Position numbers and translations under genes: made by a program. 64,000 nucleotides of DNA from Pedobacter aquae. GTDB taxonomy: Bacteria; Bacteroidota; Bacteroidia; Sphingobacteriales; Sphingobacteriaceae. Shown piece by piece: positions 45,786 to 55,297 of the stretch. The notes under the pieces are model-generated. The model did no database searches. It had not been told where the DNA came from and worked only from the letters and a program-made list of their open reading frames with translations. How positions within the stretch are numbered: position 1 is the stretch's first letter; each line of letters starts with the position of its first letter. The stretch spans positions 2,356,001 to 2,420,000 of the forward strand of contig NZ_CP043329.1 in NCBI RefSeq assembly GCF_008195825.1, in the 5' to 3' direction.

Positions 45786-47327
45786 TTAATTATAACCTGG
45801 ATTTTGAGTTAATCGTCCATTACTTAAATCAATTTGAGCTTGTGGTATTGGTAATAGCTCATGCTTACCAGGGACAAAGCTTTTGCCGACCCCTTGCATA
45901 ACTGTTGCTACAGTACCCCATCTAACTAAATCAAAGAAACGATCATGCTCCATAGCCAATTCTATTCTTCTTTCTTTTCTTATAGCTTGGCGTAACAATT
46001 CTTGATCTGTAGTGGTAACGTTAGGTAAAATATTGGCGTTTGTACCTCTTGCTCTTGCTCTTACACTATTTAAGGCTTGCAAAGCTCTGGTAGTATTTTC
46101 TGTACCGCCTAACTCATTAGCTGCTTCTGCATACATCAATACTACATCGGCGTAACGTAATAAACGTACATTCATCCACCAGCCAGAACGACTATTTATT
46201 AAAGCTCTTTTTGCTGGGTTTGTATACACTTTGTTATTGTAGCGAGGATTTGGTAAACCAGCTTGAGGACGCTCGCCAAAAATAGTTACAGAATCTGGTA
46301 CGCTGTAGAAAATAGTACGTCTTCTTCTAGGATCACCGGGCTCATAAGCGTTGGCTAAGTTCTCACTTGGCACATTAAATCCCCAACCGAAATTCCAATC
46401 GTTTTCCCCTCTTACACTTTGTACTTGTGTATACTGAGAGCCAAAATCTGTAGGTACTGCAGGAGGTGATGTTGCTTGTACTTCAAAAATAGACTCTTTA
46501 GAATTCTCTCCTTCTTCATTGAAGATGGTAGCATAAGGAACTGATAGATTATACTCGCCAGACGTCATGACAATATTTGCCTCATTCATAGCCTGTGCCC
46601 ATTTGCCTTGTGTTAAGTAAACTTTAGCTAGCAAAGCATGTGCTGCACCAGAGTTAATTCTGCCAATGAATTTTCTATCATAAGCGGATGCTGGTGATAA
46701 ATTATTAGCTGCGAATTGTAAATCTTGTTCTATGAAAGCATACACCTGAGCTGGAGTGCTTTGAGGAATATTTGCTTGCGATACATTCGTAGAAATTACT
46801 GTATCTATAATAGGTACTCTTCCAAATGACCTTACTAACATAAAATAAGCATAGCCACGTAAGAATCTTGCTTGTGCCTGTGCATCAATTTTTAAAGCTT
46901 CTGGGGTATTTGGGTTAGGATCTTTAGCAACTCTATCTAAAATAAAATTACAGCTATTTACTAACCTGTAATGCCCTAGCCATAAATCATTTGCCAAACC
47001 ATTGGTAGGTGTTAAGGTGAAATTATCCATCTGTATACCATCGGGGCTATCAGCTGGGGTACTTCCTTTATCAGCATCATCACTTCTAAAGCTAGTTGCA
47101 GCAATAAATGGAAATACGGTAACATCATAACTTCTTAAACTTGCATAAGCACTGTTTATAAATTGGTCATAAGGCCCCGCACCTTCCGGATAAGGATAAT
47201 TATCCTGATTATAATCTCCTTGAGCTAATCTATCCAAAAAATCTTTTTGACAAGAACTCAGGAATAATGCTATAGCTAGCAATGCCATAGCACCGTAACT
47301 TGTTTTTATATTTTTAAGCATTTTCAT
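45786..47327 (-). CDS. SusD/RagB-family nutrient-binding outer-membrane lipoprotein
   Basis: 513 aa; lipobox FLSSC followed by QKDFLDR, the usual SusD start. The TPR-like region includes EALKIDAQAQARFLRGYAYF and AALLAKVYLTQGKWA-like helices (AHALLAKVYL). The C-terminus has LLRYADVVLMYAEAANELG, then RKERRIELAMEHDRFFDLVRW and LLPIPQAQIDLS, all diagnostic. SusD proteins form a lid on the SusC barrel at the cell surface and bind glycans. It starts 11 bases after the susC gene ends. Confidence 0.96.
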   Translation of the reverse strand: MKMLKNIKTSYGAMALLAIALFLSSCQKDFLDRLAQGDYNQDNYPYPEGAGPYDQFINSAYASLRSYDVTVFPFIAATSFRSDDADKGSTPADSPDGIQMDNFTLTPTNGLANDLWLGHYRLVNSCNFILDRVAKDPNPNTPEALKIDAQAQARFLRGYAYFMLVRSFGRVPIIDTVISTNVSQANIPQSTPAQVYAFIEQDLQFAANNLSPASAYDRKFIGRINSGAAHALLAKVYLTQGKWAQAMNEANIVMTSGEYNLSVPYATIFNEEGENSKESIFEVQATSPPAVPTDFGSQYTQVQSVRGENDWNFGWGFNVPSENLANAYEPGDPRRRRTIFYSVPDSVTIFGERPQAGLPNPRYNNKVYTNPAKRALINSRSGWWMNVRLLRYADVVLMYAEAANELGGTENTTRALQALNSVRARARGTNANILPNVTTTDQELLRQAIRKERRIELAMEHDRFFDLVRWGTVATVMQGVGKSFVPGKHELLPIPQAQIDLSNGRLTQNPGYN

Positions 47328-47338
47328 GTCTATTATTT

Positions 47339-50300
47339 TTAAAATGTTGCGTTAATACCAAATGTATAGATAGCAGGTAATGGAAATATTCCGTTATCAG
47401 CACCACCACCCAAGATAGATGATAATGGAGCTTCTGGTGTATAGCCTGTAGTTTTGCTCCACGTAATCATGTTTTGCCCACTTACGTATAGTCTTAAAGT
47501 CTTCATACCAGCTTTACTCAACCCTTTGGCATCAAAAGTATAACCCAATTGTACTGTTCTTAAACGGAAGTAATCTCCAGGCTCTAAATAGTAAGAGCTA
47601 AATAATTGATTATTAGCTCTCGTGTTATCAAGAATTGGCTCCACATTAGAAGTTCCTGGGCCAGTCCATGCGTTAAGTCTATTACTTTCATAATTAACTA
47701 TAGCAAAACTTGCTAATCTTCTTTGGGTATAAACATAGTTACCTGCAACACCCTGACCTTCAATCATAGCATCGAACTTTTTATAGCTGAAAGAAAGGTT
47801 CAATCCGTAATTGAAATTTGGAAAAGGATTACCTAAGTTTACCCTATCTGCAGGCGTAATAACACCATCACCATTGGTATCAGCGTAAGCAATATCACCC
47901 GGAAGTGAATCCCCAAAAGCTGGAGTTCTGTCTAAATCTGCTGTAGATTGGATAATACCAGTTTGACGATACCCAAAGAAATGACCTATAGGTTCGCCAG
48001 AAATAGTTCTATTAGCGCCTCCATTACCCAAAAGCTGGAAATTAAAGTTATTTCCTATAGACTCTACTTTATTTCGGTTATAACTAAAGTTTGGTGAAAA
48101 GGAATATTTAAAGTCATTTCCTATTTTATCATTCCAACCTAGAGCCACCTCGATACCTCTATTGGTAATATTACCTAAATTGGTTAAAAAGGATAAAGTT
48201 TGATTTGGTATGGTTACACGGGTTAAGATACCGTTAGTTTTTCTATCATAAAGGGCAATATCAGCACTAAATCTATAATCTAAAGCTCTTAACTCTAAAC
48301 CAAGATCAAAGCCTCTGGTAACTTCCCATCTTAAAGCAGGGTCTGGAATATAAGCAGGTGTAACAGATGGATAAACATTATCACCGAAAACACCCACATC
48401 AGTAACATTTAAGCCTGGCAAAAATAAATTTTCACCAAAACCATTGGCATTGCCTAAAGTACCCCAAGAAGCTCTAAATTTTAAGAAATCTATTTTTTCT
48501 ATATTAAAAAAATCTTCTTCACTAGCTACCCATCCTAAACCTACGCTACCAAAAGTGCCCCATCTGTTAGCCGGAGCAAATTTTGAGATTCCGTCTCTTC
48601 TTGCAGAAATATTTACTAAATATTTATTCTTAAAAGCATAGTTTACTCTTGCAAAATAAGATAGCTGAGCAGATCCTGAACCAGATCCGTTAACATCGGC
48701 CGCTGGATTAGAGTTATTAATAATATCTAAATACCAAAAATCTGGACTATCTGGGATATTTAAGGTGGTATCTCTTCTACTTGCTGATAAGCTTGTGCTT
48801 CCAGTATAAAGAGAGCTAAAACCCGCAAGAGCCGTTACTTTATGATCTTCGTTAATGGTTTTATCAAATGTAAGGGTATGGTCTTGTTGGTATCTACGGA
48901 ACTCATTTTGACTTTGGCCAACTGATGTTCTTACAATATTATCAACTGTTCTAGTAGTTGGCGCAGTACCTTCGCCCAAATTGATAAATGTAAAAGGTAA
49001 ACGAGAGTAATTTCTAGTACCGTTAAAACTTAAATCAGTATAAAAAGCAGAACGCCATTTGAAGTTCTTTAAGAAGGTTACTTCTCCGAAAATATTACCT
49101 ACTACACGGTAACCTTTATTAATCTCGGTACCATCGCTTCTGTTTAAAGCTGCAATTGGGTTACCAACTTGTGCTCTTTGGAAAGATGGCATACTGTAAT
49201 AAGTATTAGCATCTTCTTGCACTGGTACAATAGGTACTGCTCTTAAAGCGCTATTAAAACTCACATCAGAAGGGTCTACAATGTAATGCGAACCTACAAT
49301 ATCACCACCAATTTTAATATTGTCGTTTACTCTAATTTCTTCGTTAAAACGCACATTAAAACGTTGGAAATTGGTATTTCTTAAAACACCTTCTTGGTTG
49401 TTATAGCCAATGCTTAATAAAGTAGTTGTTTTTTCGCCGCTGTTTGAAATGCTTAAATTGTGGTTTTGCATTGCAGCGGTTTTAAAAATTAAATCTTGCC
49501 AATCTGTATTAGCTGTATAATTTGTAAAATCAAATGCTGGTGCATTTAAGTTGGCTAATTGTGCGGTATATAATCTGGTAAAACCTGCAGCATCAACTAC
49601 ATCAATTTTGTTAGGTACAGATTGTATACCGGCCGAGCTTTGCAAAGCAACCCTTGTTTGACCTTTGGCTGCTCTTTTAGTTGTAATTACAATGACACCA
49701 TTACCACCTTGAACCCCAAATATAGCGGTTGATGAAGGGTCTTTTAATACTTCAATACTTTCAATATCGCCTTGGTTTACATAGTCTATATTAGTTTGGA
49801 TAACTCCATCAACTACATATATTGGATTTGAAGCATTGGTACTATTAACACCTCTAATTCTTACAGTAGGTGCAGCACCCGGTACACCGCTATTTACTAC
49901 GGTTAAACCAGCAACTTTACCTTGTAAAGAAGATATAGGGTTTACGTTTGGAGACTTCTCTATATCTTCTCCTTTAATGGAAGTGATAGAACCTGTTAAG
50001 TCTCTTTTTCTTTGTGTACCATAACCAATGACTACTACTTGTTCAAGACTTTGAGAAGACTCGGCCAGCGTAGCATTAATAACTGTACGGTTGTTAATCG
50101 TAATTTCCTGAGTAGAATAACCCAGATAAGTGAATACTAAGGTTCCATTTGATGGGACACTTATCGTGTAGTTCCCTTGAGCGTTTGTCTGTGTAGCAAT
50201 GTTAGAGCCTTTTAACAATACTGCAACCCCAATCAGTGGTTCGCCATTAGCATCAGAAACCTTACCTGTTACACTAAGGTTCTGTCCGAAAGCAAATAAA

Positions 50301-50344
50301 CTGAATGAGAAAAGACATAAAAATAGTAAAATCTTTCTTTCCAT
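47339..50344 (-). CDS. SusC/RagA-family TonB-dependent transporter
   Basis: 1001 aa. A signal peptide (ends FAFGQ) is followed by a carboxypeptidase-regulatory-like domain (SVTGKVSDANGEPLIGVAV), then the TonB box/plug: VVVIGYGTQRKRDLTGSI and VRIRGVNSTNASNPIYVVDG. The remainder is a 22-strand barrel ending in an aromatic residue (TFGINATF). It imports oligosaccharides with energy from TonB. First structural gene of the locus, with a 265-base upstream region containing repeated ACTACATCA motifs. Confidence 0.96.
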   Translation of the reverse strand: MERKILLFLCLFSFSLFAFGQNLSVTGKVSDANGEPLIGVAVLLKGSNIATQTNAQGNYTISVPSNGTLVFTYLGYSTQEITINNRTVINATLAESSQSLEQVVVIGYGTQRKRDLTGSITSIKGEDIEKSPNVNPISSLQGKVAGLTVVNSGVPGAAPTVRIRGVNSTNASNPIYVVDGVIQTNIDYVNQGDIESIEVLKDPSSTAIFGVQGGNGVIVITTKRAAKGQTRVALQSSAGIQSVPNKIDVVDAAGFTRLYTAQLANLNAPAFDFTNYTANTDWQDLIFKTAAMQNHNLSISNSGEKTTTLLSIGYNNQEGVLRNTNFQRFNVRFNEEIRVNDNIKIGGDIVGSHYIVDPSDVSFNSALRAVPIVPVQEDANTYYSMPSFQRAQVGNPIAALNRSDGTEINKGYRVVGNIFGEVTFLKNFKWRSAFYTDLSFNGTRNYSRLPFTFINLGEGTAPTTRTVDNIVRTSVGQSQNEFRRYQQDHTLTFDKTINEDHKVTALAGFSSLYTGSTSLSASRRDTTLNIPDSPDFWYLDIINNSNPAADVNGSGSGSAQLSYFARVNYAFKNKYLVNISARRDGISKFAPANRWGTFGSVGLGWVASEEDFFNIEKIDFLKFRASWGTLGNANGFGENLFLPGLNVTDVGVFGDNVYPSVTPAYIPDPALRWEVTRGFDLGLELRALDYRFSADIALYDRKTNGILTRVTIPNQTLSFLTNLGNITNRGIEVALGWNDKIGNDFKYSFSPNFSYNRNKVESIGNNFNFQLLGNGGANRTISGEPIGHFFGYRQTGIIQSTADLDRTPAFGDSLPGDIAYADTNGDGVITPADRVNLGNPFPNFNYGLNLSFSYKKFDAMIEGQGVAGNYVYTQRRLASFAIVNYESNRLNAWTGPGTSNVEPILDNTRANNQLFSSYYLEPGDYFRLRTVQLGYTFDAKGLSKAGMKTLRLYVSGQNMITWSKTTGYTPEAPLSSILGGGADNGIFPLPAIYTFGINATF

Positions 50345-50437
50345 AATTTAGTTAATTGTGATAAGTATTAATTGGTTTTTTGGTAACACAAACTTCAAGC
50401 TATTTCTTGGAATGCAAAAGAAAATCAACTCTACATT

Positions 50438-50608
50438 ACTACATCATCATGAAAATAAGACAATTTCATACATCATAAAAACATGCATTATAAAGCTAAA
50501 AATGCGTTTTTATAACTACAGAGCTATTTTTACAACTACATCATGATGTTGCTTACTACATCAAAAATTTAGGGCCGTTAAAAGTACTATGAGAGGTAAT
50601 GATGTAGT
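50438..50608. promoter_or_regulatory. Four copies of ACTACATCA upstream of susC, candidate operators
   Basis: ACTACATCA occurs exactly at 50438-50446, 50535-50543 and 50555-50563, and inverted as TGATGTAGT at 50600-50608. The second and third are 20 bases apart, about two helical turns. Weaker relatives are TACATCATAAA at 50469 and AACTACAGAG at 50514. The region separates susC from the regulator gene, so these are natural candidates for binding by that regulator's HTH domain. Confidence 0.6.
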
Positions 50609-50609
50609 G

Positions 50610-53489
50610 TTAGAGTTCCATTAAAAACTCTACTAAATTTTTATCATGCGGAATGTTTAGTTTTTTACGCAAGCGGTATCTCCTAATCTCTACACCTCGT
50701 ACACTAATATTCAATAGAGATGCCATTTCTTTACTGCTCATATTTAGTCTTAAATAGGCACAAAGCTTTAAATCATTAGGTACTAAATCGGGGTGGTTAT
50801 ACTTTAGTTTTTTGAAAAAGTTTTCATGAGTTTCGTTGAAACTGGTTTCAAATAAATTCCAATCTCGCTCATCACTCATACCATCATCAATAACTTTCTG
50901 AATCTTTCTCAAACGTTCTTCTGATAGTTTTTTACCTGAATCATCTTTCAGATTAGAGAGCTCGTCTTTTATTTTCTGCAGCAATTCGTTCTTATAAACA
51001 ATATTCATAGCAGAATTGGTTACTTCTCTGCTTTTACTTTCTAACTCTGCTTGTAGCTTCTCGTTAGTAAGCTTTATCATCCTTTGCTCATTAGCTAATG
51101 CTTCACGCTTAAGATGCTCTTCCTTTTCTTGCTGTAATTGTTGTTTAATACGTTCTTGATGTTTGATAAGCTTCCTGAAATACGATTTTCTTATCAAGTA
51201 AACAGCTACTATCAGTAAAACTAAATAAATAAAAAGAGCTGTTTTACTAGCATAAAGTGGTGGTAAAACCTCAAACTCAAAAACAGTTTCTGGAGTAATG
51301 ATGGTTTCATTAATTTTTGCTCTTACCTTAAAAGTATAAGTACCGAAACTTAAACTAGTAAAGTCTTTTTGCGATTGATTAGACCACTCAGACCAATCAT
51401 CAGAAAAACCTTCTAAATAATATTGATATTGAACATTTGCCTGCCTATAATAAGGTAAAGCGTAATTTATTCTGATGCTACTTTCTGATGCTGGTATCTC
51501 TATATTTTTACTGAGCGAGCCACTACCTGTGATTAAAAAATTAGAGCCTGTAATATTGGTTATCTTTCCAATAACTACTGATGGGATTTTAGGCTGTTGC
51601 TCTTTGCTTTCTTGGTTGTAAAGCACAAAGCCATCATCAACACTAATGAGGTATAAATTACTGTTGATTTTGGATATGTTTTCATAATCCTGAACCATTC
51701 TCCCATCTAAAACACTAAACTTATTAGAATCGATTTTAACCTGACCAGCTTCTTTAAAATTCACTAAAGCCACCCTACCGTGGTCTATAAACCAATACAC
51801 ATTATCACTAGCCTTTATAACTTTGTTTGATTTTGCGTAAGATCCTAAATTTTGGTTAAGCTCTTGGTAGCGCTTAAATTTATCTGTTATCTCATCATAA
51901 ACATAAAATCCTTTTTCTGATGAGAAGATGATACGGCCATCTAAATTGAAAATATTGATGCCATAACTAGACGGCAAACCATCTTTCTCGCTATAGTTTT
52001 TAAGTTTGGTTACTCGCTTTAAATCTCCACCTAAATTAATTTTAAAGACACCTTTATAAGCTTGGCTTACCCATATATTACCTTTAATATCTTGCTCTAC
52101 ATACCTAGAAGGCTCGCCAAAACCATCAATTTTATGAGAAAATTGGTAGGTATTAGCTGGTGTTTGGTTATAAATCACCAAACCTGTATAAGTACCTTGA
52201 ATAAGTTTATCAGCAAGTAAAGGCATCTTCTTTAAAGTCCAACCACCGTTTACTGCCGATATTCTGCTGATAGTAGCTCCGCTTACTTTAAAAGTTCCAG
52301 AGTTATGGCCGCAATACAATTCACCGTTAATAACGGCAAGCTCCCAGACTTGTCCTTGCGAATTAGGGATAAGCTGAAAATTAAACTTCTGCATTTTCCC
52401 GCTGGCATCCCAATTACTATAGAACAAACCTTGGTTGGTTCCTAAATAGATTTTGCCTCCGTAAATGATACTAGAATAAACCGTTCCGAAAACGCCTGCT
52501 TTATCAAAATAAAAAGATAAGGGCGAGTTTAACTCTATTCTATCAATACCGTTATCTAAACCTGCCCAGAGGTTTTGTGCATCATCTAAAAACAAGCTTA
52601 AAACGGTATTATTTTGCAAACCGCTTGATTTATTGATGTGCTGAACAATATTACCCGCTTTGTCTATCACTACCACCCCATCTAAAATAGTCCCAAAAGC
52701 ATAATACTGTTCTGATATTTTTACACCATTGTTGAGTTGTGCTACTTTTAAAAAATCGCTTGCTGGTACTTTCCATGGTGTTATTGTATTGCCATCGTAT
52801 AAAAACAAGCCACTTTTAGAGGTCCCAATTAAAGACAAGCCATCACTAAAAGGCAGTGCCGATAATATAGCACTACCACTTAAAATTTCACTTCCTTTGA
52901 TAAAACTTAGCTGTTTTCCTTTTAACTCATGTAGCCCTCTTTTTAGCTCCTCAACAAAGAAACGCTTGCCAGATTGCAACAAAAACAAGTATGGGTTGGT
53001 AGAGCGCAACACCTCTATTTTACTGTTTTGATAAATTAATATCGCTGCAAAAGATTGAAAAATAACCCGATTACCATCTATATAAATCTTCCAAATCTCA
53101 TCGTTTAACTTAAAGCTTTTAGGTATTAAATGGGTGATAGAATGATATTTTAAAATTGCTTTTTCGTTGTAAGACCAATAGCCCAACTCGCCAAAAGCAC
53201 CAGTAAAAATTTTTCCTTTTTTGTCGGCCGCTACAGAACGTACAATAAGTTTATTGGGCAAACGATGTAATTGCCAAGACCTACCATCAAAAGACAACAA
53301 TCCCTCAGAATTACCATAATACATGATGTTTCGTTCATCTATAGTGATGCCCCAGTTTTGGTTACCCGCCTGATATACTGATTTGGCATAATTCTCTACA
53401 TAAGGAACACCTATTTTTTGTATCTCAGCAAGTACGGTTGAGACAACGAAAAGATAATATAAAATAAATGCTACAATAGATTTTAGCAT
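50610..53489 (-). CDS. Membrane-bound propeller/Y_Y_Y sensor with LuxR-type HTH (PUL regulator)
   Basis: 959 aa. A signal peptide is followed by a large periplasmic beta-propeller region (about residues 30-640, with WGITIDERNIMYYGNSEGL and NLWAGLDNGIDRIELN blades). A Y_Y_Y domain follows (VQYQYYLEGFSDDWSEWSN), then one transmembrane helix (about 745-765), a long coiled coil, and a C-terminal GerE/LuxR-type HTH (SSKEMASLLNISVRGVEIRRYRLRKKL). No HisKA, HATPase or receiver domain is present. This is a one-protein sensor-regulator, unlike hybrid two-component PUL regulators. It lies immediately upstream of susC on the same strand, with candidate operators between. Confidence 0.9.
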   Translation of the reverse strand: MLKSIVAFILYYLFVVSTVLAEIQKIGVPYVENYAKSVYQAGNQNWGITIDERNIMYYGNSEGLLSFDGRSWQLHRLPNKLIVRSVAADKKGKIFTGAFGELGYWSYNEKAILKYHSITHLIPKSFKLNDEIWKIYIDGNRVIFQSFAAILIYQNSKIEVLRSTNPYLFLLQSGKRFFVEELKRGLHELKGKQLSFIKGSEILSGSAILSALPFSDGLSLIGTSKSGLFLYDGNTITPWKVPASDFLKVAQLNNGVKISEQYYAFGTILDGVVVIDKAGNIVQHINKSSGLQNNTVLSLFLDDAQNLWAGLDNGIDRIELNSPLSFYFDKAGVFGTVYSSIIYGGKIYLGTNQGLFYSNWDASGKMQKFNFQLIPNSQGQVWELAVINGELYCGHNSGTFKVSGATISRISAVNGGWTLKKMPLLADKLIQGTYTGLVIYNQTPANTYQFSHKIDGFGEPSRYVEQDIKGNIWVSQAYKGVFKINLGGDLKRVTKLKNYSEKDGLPSSYGINIFNLDGRIIFSSEKGFYVYDEITDKFKRYQELNQNLGSYAKSNKVIKASDNVYWFIDHGRVALVNFKEAGQVKIDSNKFSVLDGRMVQDYENISKINSNLYLISVDDGFVLYNQESKEQQPKIPSVVIGKITNITGSNFLITGSGSLSKNIEIPASESSIRINYALPYYRQANVQYQYYLEGFSDDWSEWSNQSQKDFTSLSFGTYTFKVRAKINETIITPETVFEFEVLPPLYASKTALFIYLVLLIVAVYLIRKSYFRKLIKHQERIKQQLQQEKEEHLKREALANEQRMIKLTNEKLQAELESKSREVTNSAMNIVYKNELLQKIKDELSNLKDDSGKKLSEERLRKIQKVIDDGMSDERDWNLFETSFNETHENFFKKLKYNHPDLVPNDLKLCAYLRLNMSSKEMASLLNISVRGVEIRRYRLRKKLNIPHDKNLVEFLMEL

Positions 53490-53581
53490 GACTATTCTGT
53501 TTATATTTAGATTTTAAAATACTTTAACAAGTTGGTCGTTTTGTTCTTAAGAAAATAAACCAAGCCTTTGTTTTAATATTA

Positions 53582-54427
53582 TTGATTATGAAAACTAAAT
53601 TACTGATATTTTTTACTTTCCTTGCCTTCATAGGTAAACTAAGTATTGCACAAACTTACACCGCCGGAACTTTTAACATCAGACTAGATACCGAAGCCGA
53701 TAAAGAAAACCAATGGAAAAACAGAGCTGCGGTTGTTAGTCAGTTAATTGAGTTTCACGATTTTGATATTTTAGGCACACAAGAAGGTTTTCATCACCAA
53801 TTACAAGATATTTTAAAAGCTTTACCGCAATATGCTGTTTATGGTAAGGGTAGAGATGATGGTCAACAAGCTGGCGAGCACTCGGCTATCCTCTACAAAA
53901 AAGATAAATTTGAACTTTTAGCGCAAGGCGATTTTTGGTTATCAGAAACACCAGAAACACCTTCTTTAGGTTGGGATGCTAAATGTTGTAAACGCATTTG
54001 CTCTTGGGTTTATTTAAAGGATAAAAAAACGAAGAAAAGCTTTTACTTCTTTAATGCTCATTATGACCACCAAGGCGTTACTGCCCGCAAAGAAAGTAGC
54101 AAACTTATTTTAGAGAAAATTAAAGCTATTGTTAAAGATAAACCTGTAATTTTTACTGGCGACTTAAATGGAAACCACAGCAGCGACCCTTATTTAATTA
54201 TTGCAGATAGCGATATTTTAAAAGACACTTATAAACAAGTTAAACAGCCTTATGCAAACAGTAATTCTTTTAACGGTTTTGGCGCTCAATTAAAAGGTAA
54301 TAGCATCATAGACCACGTTTTTGTTAGCAAACATTTTAAAACACATAAATGGGGCTTGCTTACAGATAGCTATCAGGGGAAATACCCATCAGATCATTTC
54401 CCTATATTGGTAGAAATTGGGTTTTGA
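53582..54427 (+). CDS. Secreted endonuclease/exonuclease/phosphatase family protein
   Basis: 281 aa with a signal peptide (MIMKTKLLIFFTF...SIAQ; the internal third Met is also a possible start at 53588). EEP signatures: AGTFNIRLDTEADKENQWKNR, FDILGTQEGFHHQL (metal-binding Glu), FFNAHYDHQG, TGDLNGNHSSDP, and SDHFPILVEIGF. The family includes nucleases and sugar- or inositol-phosphate phosphatases. It is divergent from the PUL regulator, and such genes often neighbour sugar-use loci, but a direct role here is unproven. A 16-bp tandem repeat starts four bases after its stop. Confidence 0.88.
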   Translation: MIMKTKLLIFFTFLAFIGKLSIAQTYTAGTFNIRLDTEADKENQWKNRAAVVSQLIEFHDFDILGTQEGFHHQLQDILKALPQYAVYGKGRDDGQQAGEHSAILYKKDKFELLAQGDFWLSETPETPSLGWDAKCCKRICSWVYLKDKKTKKSFYFFNAHYDHQGVTARKESSKLILEKIKAIVKDKPVIFTGDLNGNHSSDPYLIIADSDILKDTYKQVKQPYANSNSFNGFGAQLKGNSIIDHVFVSKHFKTHKWGLLTDSYQGKYPSDHFPILVEIGF

Positions 54428-54430
54428 GTA

Positions 54431-54503
54431 GGTGGTTAGTTTGTTAGGTGGTTAGTTTGTTAGGTGGTTAGTTTGTTAGGTGGTTAGATTGTTAGGTGGT
54501 TAG
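54431..54503. repeat. 16-bp tandem repeat, GGTGGTTAGTTTGTTA x about 4.5
   Basis: Four full units and a partial fifth run head to tail; the fourth unit has A for T at one position. The array spans the gap between the nuclease-fold gene and hepT, and supplies the last codons and the stop of the hepT frame, so it probably expanded into the end of that gene. Confidence 0.9.
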
Positions 54504-54858
54504 ATGATATAGACAATATTAAATTACTTCCTAGAAGTTTATCCACTTGCTGTTTAAGCTCTGGTAAATCTCTACAAACTATAGTCCAGATTAATTCATC
54601 TGATATATTATCATAACTGTGAATTATTCTATTTCTGGTTCCAATGATATTCTTCGCATTCTGAAACTGGAAATTAGCATCCATTTTTATGATATGATTA
54701 ACTGCTTCTCCAATAATTTCTAAATTTCGTTCAACGGCATTTCTAATTTTTTAATCTTTCTGATAGGCTTTAAAATCCTTTTGATCTGCAATAAATAGAA
54801 ATATTTCATCAATACACTGCTGTATATCTAATAACCAAGTTCTGATTTTAATATCCAC
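54484..54858 (-). pseudogene. hepT: HepT-type HEPN toxin with an in-frame stop
   Basis: Read from a GTG at 54858, which overlaps the antitoxin stop, the frame gives DIKIRTWLLDIQQCIDEI, then YQKD, a TAA at 54751-54753, and continues in the same frame with KIRNAVERNLEIIGEAVN. The HEPN RX4HXY active-site motif RNRIIHSY is intact. The TAA replaces the expected Leu (TTA in relatives, from memory), so one T-to-A change explains it; two offsetting homopolymer errors in the neighbouring T2/A6 run could too. The last residues come from the tandem repeat. A full protein would be 124 aa. An RNase toxin, now probably silenced. Confidence 0.8.
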
Positions 54859-55150
54859 AAATCTTAACTTTTGTACTTTCTAGTTCTTGCTTAAAAATGC
54901 GATTTTTGATTCCTCTTTCTTCAAGTAAATCAATTTGCTTGGTTAAAATCTCTTCTATCTTCGTTTTTAGATTGAAATATAAATCAGTATACTTATATGG
55001 GTCTTGTTCATCAAAATCCACTACTAAATCTATATCTGACGATTCATTATAGTCATCTCGAATAACTGAGCCAAAAGCAAAAAGTGATTTTACTTTATTT
55101 ACTTTGCAAAGTTCCCTAATCTGCTTTAGTTTAGACTTTTCTATATTCAT
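54848..55150 (-). CDS. mntA: MntA-type minimal nucleotidyltransferase antitoxin
   Basis: 100 aa from the ATG at 55150. The nucleotidyltransferase core is LFAFGSVIRDDYNESSDIDLVVDF, the GSX10DxD pattern, with a third acidic residue in KQIDLLEE. In characterised pairs MntA transfers AMP to the Tyr of the HepT RX4HXY motif, inactivating the toxin RNase. All catalytic residues are present. The stop overlaps the hepT GTG start by 11 bases, the usual antitoxin-toxin order, although the toxin frame here is interrupted. Confidence 0.87.
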   Translation of the reverse strand: MNIEKSKLKQIRELCKVNKVKSLFAFGSVIRDDYNESSDIDLVVDFDEQDPYKYTDLYFNLKTKIEEILTKQIDLLEERGIKNRIFKQELESTKVKICGY

Positions 55151-55297
55151 ACTCAAAAGTAAATCTTTAAAATACCATATTCAAAAATATCAGCATATAC
55201 TATCAAATGCTGTACCCTTCATAGCATTTTCTAAATCCCATATTTCAGGTTCTTTCTACTCAGTACTTTTTACGCTTTACTTTCTACTCCCACAAAC

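Noticed and set aside
53582-54427. The two EEP-family genes at each end of the window as a duplication
   Set aside because: Beyond the shared motifs the sequences and lengths differ, so they are distant members of a large family.
54431-54503. Tandem repeat as a CRISPR or origin iteron
   Set aside because: Units are directly adjacent without spacers, and no replication gene is near.
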